Source: an uncultured Lachnospiraceae bacterium
GTDB lineage: Bacteria; Bacillota_A; Clostridia; Lachnospirales; Lachnospiraceae
Direction: 5' to 3'
Assembly (NCBI GenBank): GCA_902783205.1
Contig: CACZQE010000092.1
Coordinates: forward strand, 1-8,925
DNA: 8,925 bases
Shown here: positions 1 through 7,968 of the stretch, piece by piece
How positions within the stretch are numbered: the first letter of the stretch is position 1
Layout of the letters: each line of letters starts with the position of its first letter
Made by a program: the position numbers and the translations under genes
The notes under the pieces: generated by a model
What the model was told of the DNA's origin: nothing
Database searches by the model: none
Seen by the model: the letters and a program-made list of their open reading frames with translations, nothing else

Positions 1-2474
1 GTCGTCTTCACATGGAAGTCCGCGCGGACCACCGTGGTCTCCACATCCATGATCCGGCGCTTGCTTACCGGCTCCTCCTCATGGACATAATCCATGTAGT
101 AGGTTCTGTCCTGCCTGTAATACTTTCTTCCGGTATAAAGGTCGGAAGCCCTTCTCAGCACAACGCCGTTATCCAGGGAAATGTGTCTGGCCTGATAATA
201 CTTGCCGTCGTAGACCACAAACTGTCCCGGCAGCAGGACCTGTCCCACCTGGCTGAAAAGTTTGGCATCAATATATTCTTCTTCTTTGTCTTCATTTTCC
301 ACCACGAAGAAGGCATTCTTGAGCGTCTTTGACAGATAACGCTCAAACTTCTCCATAGGCACACTGTAAAGGTATTCCGTCTCCATGCCGGTGAGATCCC
401 GGTCTCTCTTCACTGTCGAGACTTCAAAAAGCCCTTCCTCGGCAAATGTATATCTTTTTACCAGACAGTTCAGAGCCGCCAGCGCGTCGCCGGACGGATA
501 ATCAATCAGCTCCAGCTCGTTGCGGACTTCGGTCTCTGACACCTGACGGTAGGTCATGATAAAGAGGAGCTTCAGGATCACATTTCTCTCCGTCCTGGCG
601 AAGTCTGCCACAATGGACGGCACGGCATTGGGATTGGTCATAAAAAGGGTCTGATTACAGCGCATGTAATCCCGGAGCAGATAATTTTCACCCATTACAT
701 TAACAAATGTCTGCTCCTCTCCCCTTGAAAGAAAGGCCCGGCTGCTGCTGAAGATGTTGTTGAACTCATCCTCCACGATCAGGAAGCTGTTCTTCTTTCT
801 TTCCAGGGACCAGAGATTGGATACAAAATCAATCTTTTCATAAATACTCTGCTGCTGGACCGGAAGGTTCATATACTTGCAGAGGGTTGTATAATACTGG
901 CCTATGATCCACTTGACGTCCCGGATGGGAGATTCTTTCTCGCTGACCCAGCTGACGGAAGGAATCTGGTTCTTGATGGCCACAGCCGCAAGTTCGAATC
1001 CGCTTCCCAGATATCTGGTCTGCTTGTCAAAAAGGCTCTGTCTCCTGAAATCTCCGTCCCCGTTCCAGCCCATGCTGGTGTAGATCTGACGGGGTACGGG
1101 CGGGGCAGCCACATTTACGATACGGTCGCGGATCAGGTGGGACATGGTGTCCACCAGGCCGTCCGTCATCCTGTCGACAATACAGTATACCGGGTCCATC
1201 CCGTTATTGCGGATCAGGTCGGTAACCACGGAAAATCCCAGCTGTCCGGTATTGACCACAAGGGACGGCTCCATAAGGATGACAAGGCCTACCTTGTCAA
1301 AGAACTCACTCTGTTCATCCACCATGTGGATATCATAGAGTTCGTGGAAAGAGACAATGCCCACTTCCAGTCCGGACCGGGCACTCTTAAGTTCTCCCAC
1401 GCGCCAGAGTGATTCAAACTTGCAGTAATCCCTGATCATACCCGCGATCCATCCGGTCAGGTCTTCCTTGGAGGCGTTCCTGGCTGTTATCAGAAGGATT
1501 TTCTGGTTGGAGATCAGAGCGTCTACGACCGGCAGGATCAGATAGCGGCTCAGATCCCGGTAGAAGGGATTGAAGATTACCACATTTCTTCTGTGGAGCA
1601 GGTCCCTCACCACCTGGATCATATCCACGTCATAGCTTTTTCTTTCCCCGATCTGATCCATGGCAAAGAATTCCGCAACCAGCTGATCCATATCGTCACC
1701 GTCCTGGGACAAATGGTTCAGATAATCCATGACGGATGATTTGTTGGAAAAATCACAGGATGTATGGGCATGAAGTATCTCATCAGGGAAAAGCACTTCA
1801 TAGATCTCCCTGATCTTGTAGTAGTTATTGACCGACTGCCCGTAGGAGTCGTCTCCTCCTACCACCAGACGGTATTCCTCGTGGGTGTATCCGTTCAGAT
1901 AGTTGAATATCTCCGTCACCACGATGAGGATCACCGCAGGCAGGAGAAAGGCTGACATTTTTTCCGACGGCCTGTAAAGGAGCAGCCTGTAAATGTATAC
2001 ACTGAAAAAGGCCGCGTACAGGAACATCAGGGACTTGAAGATCCTCCGGATATTCACAAACTTATCCCGGAGAAATCTTCCGTTATAGTCCGCCATAAAC
2101 TGATAAAATGTCTCGTCAAACTGAGGGCCGTCCGCCTTTTTAAAAGGTCCTTTCAGAAACAGGATCACCAGGGCCTTAAAGATGATGTACAGGGCGAACA
2201 CGGCTCCGTTGAAAATGGCTGCCCAGGACATGGACAGGGGCTCTGAAGGCGCACTGACAGACGGATAATACCTGCCTATGAAGTCACAGATTTCCTTCAG
2301 CCAGTTCATGCCGCCCGTGTAGACGATCATACAGAAGGCCGCAGCCGCGAAGGGGATCCATCCCTGCCGGTATCGTTTGTCCTTGCCCAGATTGATCAGG
2401 CAGAGCAATCCCGTACATATTAAGATTAAGAAAGCGATGATGGCAAATACTGCCAGTTTGTGTGATGGCTTCAC
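1..2474 (-). CDS. Membrane-anchored Hrq1/MrfA-like pseudo-helicase (3' end outside window)
   Basis: The frame is open for 824 codons from a GTG at 2474 to the window edge, so the C-terminus is missing. About five hydrophobic helices are visible near residues 7-24, 39-58, 84-106, 145-166 and 172-190. A soluble part starts near residue 200. By eye it follows the order of Hrq1/MrfA (YprA) superfamily 2 helicases: a Walker A region (RNVVIF..., 296-322), motif Ia (KILLITARNAS, 325-335), a motif Ib-like stretch (GIVSFHELYD, 372-381), motif II (LVILMEPS, 397-404), motif III (VYCIVDRMTDG, 429-439), a diverged second RecA-like half, a likely winged helix (about 628-690) and a beta-rich segment (LLPGQFVVYDGKYYQ, 747-761) like the one preceding the Zn-binding DUF1998 domain. 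Walker A lysine, the DExH aspartate and the SAT motif are all replaced, so ATP hydrolysis is unlikely. It may act as a membrane-bound scaffold or nucleic-acid binder; that role is inferred. The GTG overlaps the preceding stop codon and has a good ribosome binding site. Confidence 0.85.
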   Translation of the reverse strand, partial: MKPSHKLAVFAIIAFLILICTGLLCLINLGKDKRYRQGWIPFAAAAFCMIVYTGGMNWLKEICDFIGRYYPSVSAPSEPLSMSWAAIFNGAVFALYIIFKALVILFLKGPFKKADGPQFDETFYQFMADYNGRFLRDKFVNIRRIFKSLMFLYAAFFSVYIYRLLLYRPSEKMSAFLLPAVILIVVTEIFNYLNGYTHEEYRLVVGGDDSYGQSVNNYYKIREIYEVLFPDEILHAHTSCDFSNKSSVMDYLNHLSQDGDDMDQLVAEFFAMDQIGERKSYDVDMIQVVRDLLHRRNVVIFNPFYRDLSRYLILPVVDALISNQKILLITARNASKEDLTGWIAGMIRDYCKFESLWRVGELKSARSGLEVGIVSFHELYDIHMVDEQSEFFDKVGLVILMEPSLVVNTGQLGFSVVTDLIRNNGMDPVYCIVDRMTDGLVDTMSHLIRDRIVNVAAPPVPRQIYTSMGWNGDGDFRRQSLFDKQTRYLGSGFELAAVAIKNQIPSVSWVSEKESPIRDVKWIIGQYYTTLCKYMNLPVQQQSIYEKIDFVSNLWSLERKKNSFLIVEDEFNNIFSSSRAFLSRGEEQTFVNVMGENYLLRDYMRCNQTLFMTNPNAVPSIVADFARTERNVILKLLFIMTYRQVSETEVRNELELIDYPSGDALAALNCLVKRYTFAEEGLFEVSTVKRDRDLTGMETEYLYSVPMEKFERYLSKTLKNAFFVVENEDKEEEYIDAKLFSQVGQVLLPGQFVVYDGKYYQARHISLDNGVVLRRASDLYTGRKYYRQDRTYYMDYVHEEEPVSKRRIMDVETTVVRADFHVKT
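1263..1274 (-). other. Degenerate DExH box (residues 401-404)
   Basis: The motif II position reads MEPS after the hydrophobic strand VGLVIL. The magnesium-binding aspartate is replaced by Met401 and the fourth position is Ser404, while Glu402 is kept. About 30 residues later the motif III position (1167-1175) reads DRM instead of SAT. The placement rests on alignment by eye to Hrq1/MrfA-type helicases. Confidence 0.6.
1548..1571 (-). other. Degenerate Walker A motif (residues 302-309)
   Basis: The eight residues are NPFYRDLS where active relatives of the Hrq1/MrfA family carry a TGTxSGKS-type P-loop. Flanking residues align without gaps (NVVIF before, RYLILPVV after, compared with a hydrophobic strand before and a Y-x-x-P pattern after in the family, recalled from memory). 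The essential glycine and lysine are replaced by Asp307 and Leu308; only the final serine remains. Confidence 0.7.
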
Positions 2475-4399
2475 TCGTAGATCTCCTCCCGGATCAGCTC
2501 CATTTTCTGAACAAATTCAAACGGAGACTCAATTTCTCTGCCGGATTTATTCAATGCGGCCGGATAGCTGTTGCCGTATTCCAGCGTATAGATATCGGAT
2601 TCCATGGGATGGGAATTGATATCGAAGACCAGATCCTCGTATACTTCACTGTCAAAACTGACCTTCAGATAGAAGGCCTTATTCCATTTCCTCAGATGAT
2701 ACATCATCTGATCTATCGCTCTTCTGTGCCTGTCCACAGCCGCGGAAGAGCTCCTCTTAAGGAATTTTCCGCTCCCGGCAGTCTGCAGATAGGACATGCC
2801 CCTGGAGTGAGAGGCGATACTGCTTAGAAAATCTGAATACAGATTGGAGTTATCATTCAATTTTGCCACAGACCGATGAATGGCATTCCGGAAATCCTGC
2901 ATCTTCTGTGCCAGGTCCAGGTTCTGATATATAATGACGAACAGGACCGGCAGGACCATGATATCCACCATGATCAGCACATTGGAGAAGATCGCGCGTC
3001 TTGTTCCGCTGTCCGCATGGGACCGGGCTATGAAAGCCGACAGAGCGGCCAGCCCTGCCAGAAAGATCACGATCATGGCAATCCCCAGGATCTGTCCTCC
3101 GGTCAGTCTGTCCAGCAGGCGTTTTCGTACGTCGGCTGCCGCCTTCTCTTCCGCCTTGTCCGAATCCTCATCGGATCCGGGCAGGTCCTTCTGCATGCAG
3201 ATGATCGTCCGATAGAGGTCCTTCAGGTCAGCCCGGATCCTCTTCTCCTGGAATCTGCCCAGAGGATGCACTTCACTGTCATGCATCTCACAGATGCTGC
3301 GGGCATTCTCCGCGGATTCATCCATGGCAATCTCCGCCTTCTCCACTGCCAGGCGGAGCTTTGCCTCAGACTCCCTTCTGGCGGCGGCCCATTTGCCCAG
3401 GTCACGATCGATCGAATTAGATACGGGCGGGAAGAAGAGTTCGCCGCCTTCCAGCTCCTGCCTTGAAGGAAAATCGATGCTGACAGGCACGTCGATCCGG
3501 TAGTCCGGCATCTCCTGCCTGCGGGCCATCAGTTTTTTCTCTTCTGTCTCCACCAGCCTGTCGAGGAAATAAGACGCGCCGTTTAAGCGGCTTACATTTT
3601 CCTGCAGATGCAGGGCAAGGAGTCTTCTGTCAATGTGCAGGTTCATCCGGTAAAGACGGTAGGCCTGAAGCATGTCCGGCTCGATGTCGTTTCGTATCAG
3701 GAGCAGGATCTGGGTCCAGAACTTGAAGAGGTCTGCTTCCTTGCGGACGCTTCCCTTGTCTTCCATGTCATAGATAATGAACCTTCCTCTGTCCCCGTAC
3801 TGGTTGATCTTCCAGAAATTGGAGCTGTCCATTTCGTTGTAGGATCCCCATGCCTGCTCCAGATTATCCTTGTCCGGCTGCTTCATGCGGGTCGATACCA
3901 GAATCATTTCCTGGGGCGAAGGGGCTGAGTAGGCATACTTCTCCGTCAGTTCAGCGAAGAGATTCTGCGCTTCCTCAGACCGGACCGGATGGTATACAAG
4001 CCTGGGCGCCTTGTTGTACTCATGGACAAGCTCAGGTGTATAGCTGACTTCCGGCGCCGTCGGCCCCTGCAGGATATTGGTCAGACGGACCAGGGGAACG
4101 GGACTCTCCTGGTAGGGGCGCTTTTCCTCTCTGTAATAGAGGAAGTCAAAGGGGTTGGAAGGCCTGGAAACGAATTCCGACATAGGTTCCTCGTCTTCCA
4201 TCCTGACGATGACCGCACGCCATTCCTCCTTGTCCTCCACCAGATCCTTCAGGTCAGGCAAGGCTGTCTCCAGCGTATCTCCCGACTCCTGCCAGCGGCA
4301 TATACCCATAGCTCCGGCATTCATCGTCTCAATGAACAATGGATAAAAATCCTGGAATACCTCCATTGTTTTTTGATTTAATATAAGTACTGAATACAT
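2471..4399 (-). CDS. Two-helix membrane protein of unrecognised family
   Basis: This 642-residue protein matches no family I recognise. Residues 1-70 look like a small alpha/beta domain, with hydrophobic strands at MYSVLIL and WRAVIVRM. A mixed region follows to about residue 330. Residues about 337-370 and 405-432 are rich in Ala, Glu, Lys and Arg and are probably helical or coiled coil. Two hydrophobic helices (about 436-458 and 467-490) are separated by a short charged loop, which forms a membrane hairpin; both ends therefore lie on the same side, probably the cytoplasm. A tail of about 150 residues follows. There is no signal peptide and no nucleotide-binding motif that I can see. The ATG at 4399 has AAGGTG seven bases upstream. 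It sits 23 bp after the tubulin-like gene and overlaps the pseudo-helicase gene, so it probably works with both, perhaps as a membrane adaptor (inference). Confidence 0.9.
   Translation of the reverse strand: MYSVLILNQKTMEVFQDFYPLFIETMNAGAMGICRWQESGDTLETALPDLKDLVEDKEEWRAVIVRMEDEEPMSEFVSRPSNPFDFLYYREEKRPYQESPVPLVRLTNILQGPTAPEVSYTPELVHEYNKAPRLVYHPVRSEEAQNLFAELTEKYAYSAPSPQEMILVSTRMKQPDKDNLEQAWGSYNEMDSSNFWKINQYGDRGRFIIYDMEDKGSVRKEADLFKFWTQILLLIRNDIEPDMLQAYRLYRMNLHIDRRLLALHLQENVSRLNGASYFLDRLVETEEKKLMARRQEMPDYRIDVPVSIDFPSRQELEGGELFFPPVSNSIDRDLGKWAAARRESEAKLRLAVEKAEIAMDESAENARSICEMHDSEVHPLGRFQEKRIRADLKDLYRTIICMQKDLPGSDEDSDKAEEKAAADVRKRLLDRLTGGQILGIAMIVIFLAGLAALSAFIARSHADSGTRRAIFSNVLIMVDIMVLPVLFVIIYQNLDLAQKMQDFRNAIHRSVAKLNDNSNLYSDFLSSIASHSRGMSYLQTAGSGKFLKRSSSAAVDRHRRAIDQMMYHLRKWNKAFYLKVSFDSEVYEDLVFDINSHPMESDIYTLEYGNSYPAALNKSGREIESPFEFVQKMELIREEIYE
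2483..2489 (-). promoter_or_regulatory. Ribosome binding site fixing the GTG start at 2474
   Basis: GGAGGAG lies 8 bases upstream of the GTG and inside the last codons of the preceding gene. The GTG shares bases with the TGA stop of that gene (sequence GTGA), the usual arrangement for translational coupling. This supports GTG rather than a later ATG as the start; the first membrane helix begins only about six codons after it. Confidence 0.75.
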
Positions 4400-4406
4400 T
4401 CCTTAT

Positions 4407-4412
4407 CACCTT
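4407..4412 (-). promoter_or_regulatory. Ribosome binding site for the 642-residue membrane protein
   Basis: AAGGTG lies 7 bases before the ATG at 4399, within the 23-bp gap after the tubulin-like gene. A second AAGG directly next to the ATG is too close to serve. The gap holds no room for a promoter or terminator, so the two genes are co-transcribed. Confidence 0.55.
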
Positions 4413-4422
4413 ACCGGTATGA

Positions 4423-7400
4423 TTACTTACTCAGTTCCAGCTTCCTTTCACGTACTCTTGCCGCCTCATCCGTCAGCTTCATCTCTTTTAATTTATTCTC
4501 GATGGTACCGCAGGTGCGGGAGAAGAGGTAATCATGATAAATGTCTTTCCACTCATTCTGCTCAACTTCAATATCATGAAGGAACTTGTCAAACTGCTCC
4601 ATCAGGACTTTCGAAAGCTGAGTCGGCAGTTCCTTTTCCGTATAGAACCTGGACAGATATTTCTGAATCTGGTCAAGCTCTGTCTTGAGGATCCGGACCA
4701 CTCTGTCCTCATAGAACTGTTCTCTTGTCACGGACTTCTTAAGCAGGAGCGGCAGGTCGAAAATGCTTCGCACACCGTCGTCAGCCGGGAATGGGAACTC
4801 TCTTAAGCGGAAGCTCTTCAGGCTGCTCAATAAAATGCCGTTGTCGATGGACCGGTTCTTCTCGATTTCATCCACGATCAGGTTCTCATTGTCCTCAAGA
4901 ATCCTGTTGACCAGCTCCGGATAAATTGCCAGGGAATCCAGTACCTCATAGAGCTTGTCGCAAGGTGTGGAATTGGATACCACAAGGACACTGTCCTCGC
5001 TTTCCATACCCAGATTCTCGGCATCCAGGCGGTAAACCTTCTCGTCATGTCCCACATCAAACATGTCGATATAGCCGGACAGCAGACCCCAGAAGAAGGC
5101 TGCGTAGATTCTCTCTTCCTGCATTTCCTGATTTCTGTCATCCAGATCGGGCATCTTGGATACGTTGTGCCACCACCTGTCAATATGAGGTGTGATGACC
5201 TTGCTGCGATGGGGTTCCGGATGGATCTTTTCGATCAGCTCATAATACGCCTTGAAATACTCTCCGGCAGACCGGCTGTAGGTCTCGGAAACCTCAGGCG
5301 GCGCGAATTTACTTAAGTCATTGGCCCGCAGTCCGTAGAAGGACTTGTAGAAGAGGATCATATTCAGCGGGATATCGCTGTCCTCCTCGCCGCCGAAGTT
5401 CTTCAGCTCCTTATCAATCAGCAGAGACCTTGGAGACTCATCATGGGGGCTTAAGTGGTCATTATAGGTACAGGAATTGATGGGGTCTTTCTCCTCGCCC
5501 AGGGGTTTCTCAATAAAGGGAGCCGCCAGAACCTTGGTCTCATCAAACACCTGTTTTACATACTGTTCAACTGCTGCCGTGTCAAAGATTCCGTGCTCAT
5601 ACTCGGCCTCTTTTTCAATAGCGGAAATGATATCCATGTTTACGGTCGTACCGTACATTTCCATTACTTCGTCCGCGAAGTACTGAAGGATGCCGTTCTC
5701 AAAGATGTCCTTGAAATAATCCACATATTCCTTGGACTGGTCCACATTTTTCCGTCTGCGGACATTCTTTTCCACCTTCTTGGGCAGCATAGCGTAACTT
5801 CTGACGCGGGTGTAGATATCCTCAGCCAGATTATTGTCTATGGTTATGAAGCTTCCCGTGTAGGGCATCTCATCTGCCATGGCCTTGAGGCAGGTAGTGG
5901 AAGCACATACATAGCGGGCTGCGGTTCCCTTGGTGAAGACATATTTCTTCTCAAGGATGGAGAGACGCTTCTCCATGGTCTTGATCTTGTCGTCGAAGGA
6001 CATGAAGAACTTATGGAAGGCATCACAGAGGCCCTGCACATAGTCAATACCCTCTTCGAAGACAGCCAGAAGAACGGACTGGATCCGGTAGGTATCTGCC
6101 TTCTGCAGATATACGGAGTAGGCAGCCTTCAGGTCATCCTGGTCGCTGCTGGTCCTCTTTCTGATCCTGTCCATAAGGGAAACCTTCTTGGTCCTTGCCA
6201 GATCATTGACTGTCTCGACATTTTCTTCCGTCTTGGGATCGTCAAAGTTGTTTACTTCGAAATTCTCAAAGTATTTGCGGATTTCATTGCACTCGTCCTC
6301 AATGGCGATCCGGCGCTTCTTCATGGTGTCGAGCACCTTGTAAAGGAAGTAGCGGACTGCACTGGGATGGATAAAGGAGTTATCCCCGTCCCGCATGTAG
6401 GTTTCAAGCTGGAAGGGTCTCTTTTCCGATACCACCGAGTCATTGGGGGACTTGAAGATGGTATAAGCGATCGTGTGGGCGGACTCCTCGGAATACTTCA
6501 TGATCATTCCACGGTACTTGTCCAGAGAAATGTAAGCATTAACATAAGGTGTCCATGAATCCTCACTGGTCCGGATCAGTCCGGAATTGTTCTCAGCCGT
6601 CAGCTCGCCCATCAGGTTGTTGACGTCAGCCCGGGCTCTGTCCAGTTCTTCCTGTCCTGACGCATTTTCAGTCTCGATCTTGCGCATCAGGGCTTCGATA
6701 TAATCGTCCCACTTATTGGCGATCTTGGTATAGCCGGATTCATCGTAACGTCCGCAGGCATTTACGATGGCCGATGCGAAAGCATCCTTATCCTTGGCCA
6801 TCTGCTCCACGGTCTCCACGTAACATTTGGCTGCGCTGACATCCACTGTCTTAAGACCCTGGCGGCGCATGCGGGCAATCTCTTCCTTCCGTTTCTTATA
6901 CATGTCATCAAATACCAGCCACTGGTTGGACACGCACTCATTTGCCCATGTCAGGGCAAGGTACTCGCGTACATCCTGGTTGGGATAGATCAGCATGGAT
7001 GTGCCGGCTCCGGCATAACGGTTTCTTCCTTTTTCGGCGGAAAGCTTGCGGATGGTGTTATCCTCGGAAGAATTGCTTCTCTTATTCATGGGTCCTATGG
7101 ACTGGGCATAAATACAGTTTGCCGCATGATCCAGATACTGATTGAAGGAGTTGAGCTTTTTGCCGTCGGAATTCTGCGCGTCAAAAAGGAAGCAGAAATC
7201 ATAGGGTCTGATATTGTACTGCTCAAACTCATCGGAAGCCGTACCCGGGAAGTCGATCTTGACGGAATCCTGGTACTTGGGCGGCAGGGTGGAATCACCC
7301 TTCATAAGGAAAGCATCCAGCTCACGCAGGGTCGCATAGGCATTGCTCTTTAAGTTGTTTCTCTCAGCCTGGCCGCGGATTACATCGTAGAATACCTCGG

Positions 7401-7950
7401 GCAGCATGAAGAAGCCCCTGGTAATATTGGCACTCTGGCGGAATCTTGTCGCCAGATAGTTCTTGATATATAAGGCAACCGGGAGAAGAAGGCCTGATCC
7501 GGTTCCTCCTGCCAGGGAGCTTACGATGATCACACGGAGAGCCTGCTCGTATTCATTTCCTTCCAGCTGATAAAGACTCTCGATCGCCTGATGGAGAGCT
7601 TCCATCTTTCCGGCACGGATCGCAGTCTCAAGAGCCAGTCTGGAGATGGCGCGGACCTGGCCGGCGCCCTCTGTGAGCGTCTTGCTGTTCAGAATCGCGT
7701 TGACCGGAAACCAGGTGTCTCTGGCATGATTGTCTATCTCCAGATACTCACCCACGGAGAGCTTAGTGGAAGTCTGTATGGTATAGACAAACGGGTTCTT
7801 CTTTGAGATCTCGCGAAGCTCATTTACATCTGTGTCAAAAACCGCGAATCCGATACTCTTTCTCTGCTCTTCGGTAACCTTCTCCGACACGCGCAGAACA
7901 ACCTTCGACCCGGTTCCGCCTAGTCCAACAATCAATGTAGGTGCACTCAT
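4423..7950 (-). CDS. Giant tubulin/FtsZ-like GTPase-domain protein
   Basis: The 1175-residue product has a tubulin-superfamily N-terminal domain. Residues 6-16 (LIVGLGGTGSK) form the first strand and glycine-rich T1 loop that contacts the nucleotide. Residues 147-153 (AGGTGSG) match the tubulin/FtsZ signature loop T4, which binds phosphates, after the strand RVIIVSS. A strand near 246-254 (YDFCFLFDA) and a segment near 311-323 (RYAGAGTSMLIYP) fit the Tubulin_2 type (Tubulin-like, PF13809) from memory. I see no canonical NxDxxD/E T7 motif, so assembly-linked GTP hydrolysis is uncertain. About 820 residues follow, mostly charged and helical, with probable coiled coils near 421-453 and 652-680; FtsZ and tubulin are only about 350-450 residues. 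No membrane helix or signal peptide is seen, so it is probably cytoplasmic and could polymerise beneath the membrane proteins encoded next to it (inference). It begins 18 bp after the upstream gene. Confidence 0.9.
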   Translation of the reverse strand: MSAPTLIVGLGGTGSKVVLRVSEKVTEEQRKSIGFAVFDTDVNELREISKKNPFVYTIQTSTKLSVGEYLEIDNHARDTWFPVNAILNSKTLTEGAGQVRAISRLALETAIRAGKMEALHQAIESLYQLEGNEYEQALRVIIVSSLAGGTGSGLLLPVALYIKNYLATRFRQSANITRGFFMLPEVFYDVIRGQAERNNLKSNAYATLRELDAFLMKGDSTLPPKYQDSVKIDFPGTASDEFEQYNIRPYDFCFLFDAQNSDGKKLNSFNQYLDHAANCIYAQSIGPMNKRSNSSEDNTIRKLSAEKGRNRYAGAGTSMLIYPNQDVREYLALTWANECVSNQWLVFDDMYKKRKEEIARMRRQGLKTVDVSAAKCYVETVEQMAKDKDAFASAIVNACGRYDESGYTKIANKWDDYIEALMRKIETENASGQEELDRARADVNNLMGELTAENNSGLIRTSEDSWTPYVNAYISLDKYRGMIMKYSEESAHTIAYTIFKSPNDSVVSEKRPFQLETYMRDGDNSFIHPSAVRYFLYKVLDTMKKRRIAIEDECNEIRKYFENFEVNNFDDPKTEENVETVNDLARTKKVSLMDRIRKRTSSDQDDLKAAYSVYLQKADTYRIQSVLLAVFEEGIDYVQGLCDAFHKFFMSFDDKIKTMEKRLSILEKKYVFTKGTAARYVCASTTCLKAMADEMPYTGSFITIDNNLAEDIYTRVRSYAMLPKKVEKNVRRRKNVDQSKEYVDYFKDIFENGILQYFADEVMEMYGTTVNMDIISAIEKEAEYEHGIFDTAAVEQYVKQVFDETKVLAAPFIEKPLGEEKDPINSCTYNDHLSPHDESPRSLLIDKELKNFGGEEDSDIPLNMILFYKSFYGLRANDLSKFAPPEVSETYSRSAGEYFKAYYELIEKIHPEPHRSKVITPHIDRWWHNVSKMPDLDDRNQEMQEERIYAAFFWGLLSGYIDMFDVGHDEKVYRLDAENLGMESEDSVLVVSNSTPCDKLYEVLDSLAIYPELVNRILEDNENLIVDEIEKNRSIDNGILLSSLKSFRLREFPFPADDGVRSIFDLPLLLKKSVTREQFYEDRVVRILKTELDQIQKYLSRFYTEKELPTQLSKVLMEQFDKFLHDIEVEQNEWKDIYHDYLFSRTCGTIENKLKEMKLTDEAARVRERKLELSK
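7492..7509 (-). other. Tubulin signature loop GGTGSG (residues 148-153)
   Basis: The sequence GGTGSG follows the hydrophobic strand RVIIVSSLA and precedes a hydrophobic helix (LLLPVALYI). This is the tubulin/FtsZ T4 phosphate-binding signature and, with the N-terminal glycine loop encoded at 7903-7926, is the main reason for assigning the family. Confidence 0.88.
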
Positions 7951-7956
7951 TTTCTT

Positions 7957-7963
7957 CCTCCTT
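7957..7963 (-). promoter_or_regulatory. Consensus ribosome binding site of the tubulin-like gene
   Basis: A perfect AAGGAGG lies 6 bases before the ATG at 7950, within the 18-bp gap after the preceding stop codon. It fixes the start at the ATG that gives MSAPTLIVG and suggests strong translation of this gene compared with its neighbours. Confidence 0.85.
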
Positions 7964-7968
7964 CGTCC

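Noticed and set aside
738..785. FLIVEDEFNNIF (residues 564-575) as a Walker B or DEAD motif of an active ATPase.
   Set aside because: In the alignment by eye this stretch falls after the motif VI position, in the segment that leads to the winged helix, and no P-loop precedes it at a fitting distance.
12..1412. Several short plus- and minus-strand open frames in the first 1.4 kb.
   Set aside because: All lie inside the continuous minus-strand frame that runs from 2474 to the window edge and gives a coherent helicase-like protein.
1548..1571. The missing P-loop as a sequencing error or frameshift.
   Set aside because: The reading frame is intact on both sides, flanking residues align without gaps, and motifs II and III are degenerate as well, so one local error cannot explain it.
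2876..3466. A 196-codon plus-strand open frame opposite the 642-residue membrane protein gene.
   Set aside because: It is antisense to a coherent gene with a ribosome binding site, membrane helices and operon context. Its product is a His/Gln/Arg-rich mixture typical of a shadow frame.
5455..6558. A 367-codon open frame on the plus strand inside the tubulin-like gene.
   Set aside because: It is the codon-aligned antisense frame of the 1175-residue protein. Its stops would need TTA, CTA or TCA codons in the sense gene, which are rare there. It has no matching neighbours and its product resembles no family.
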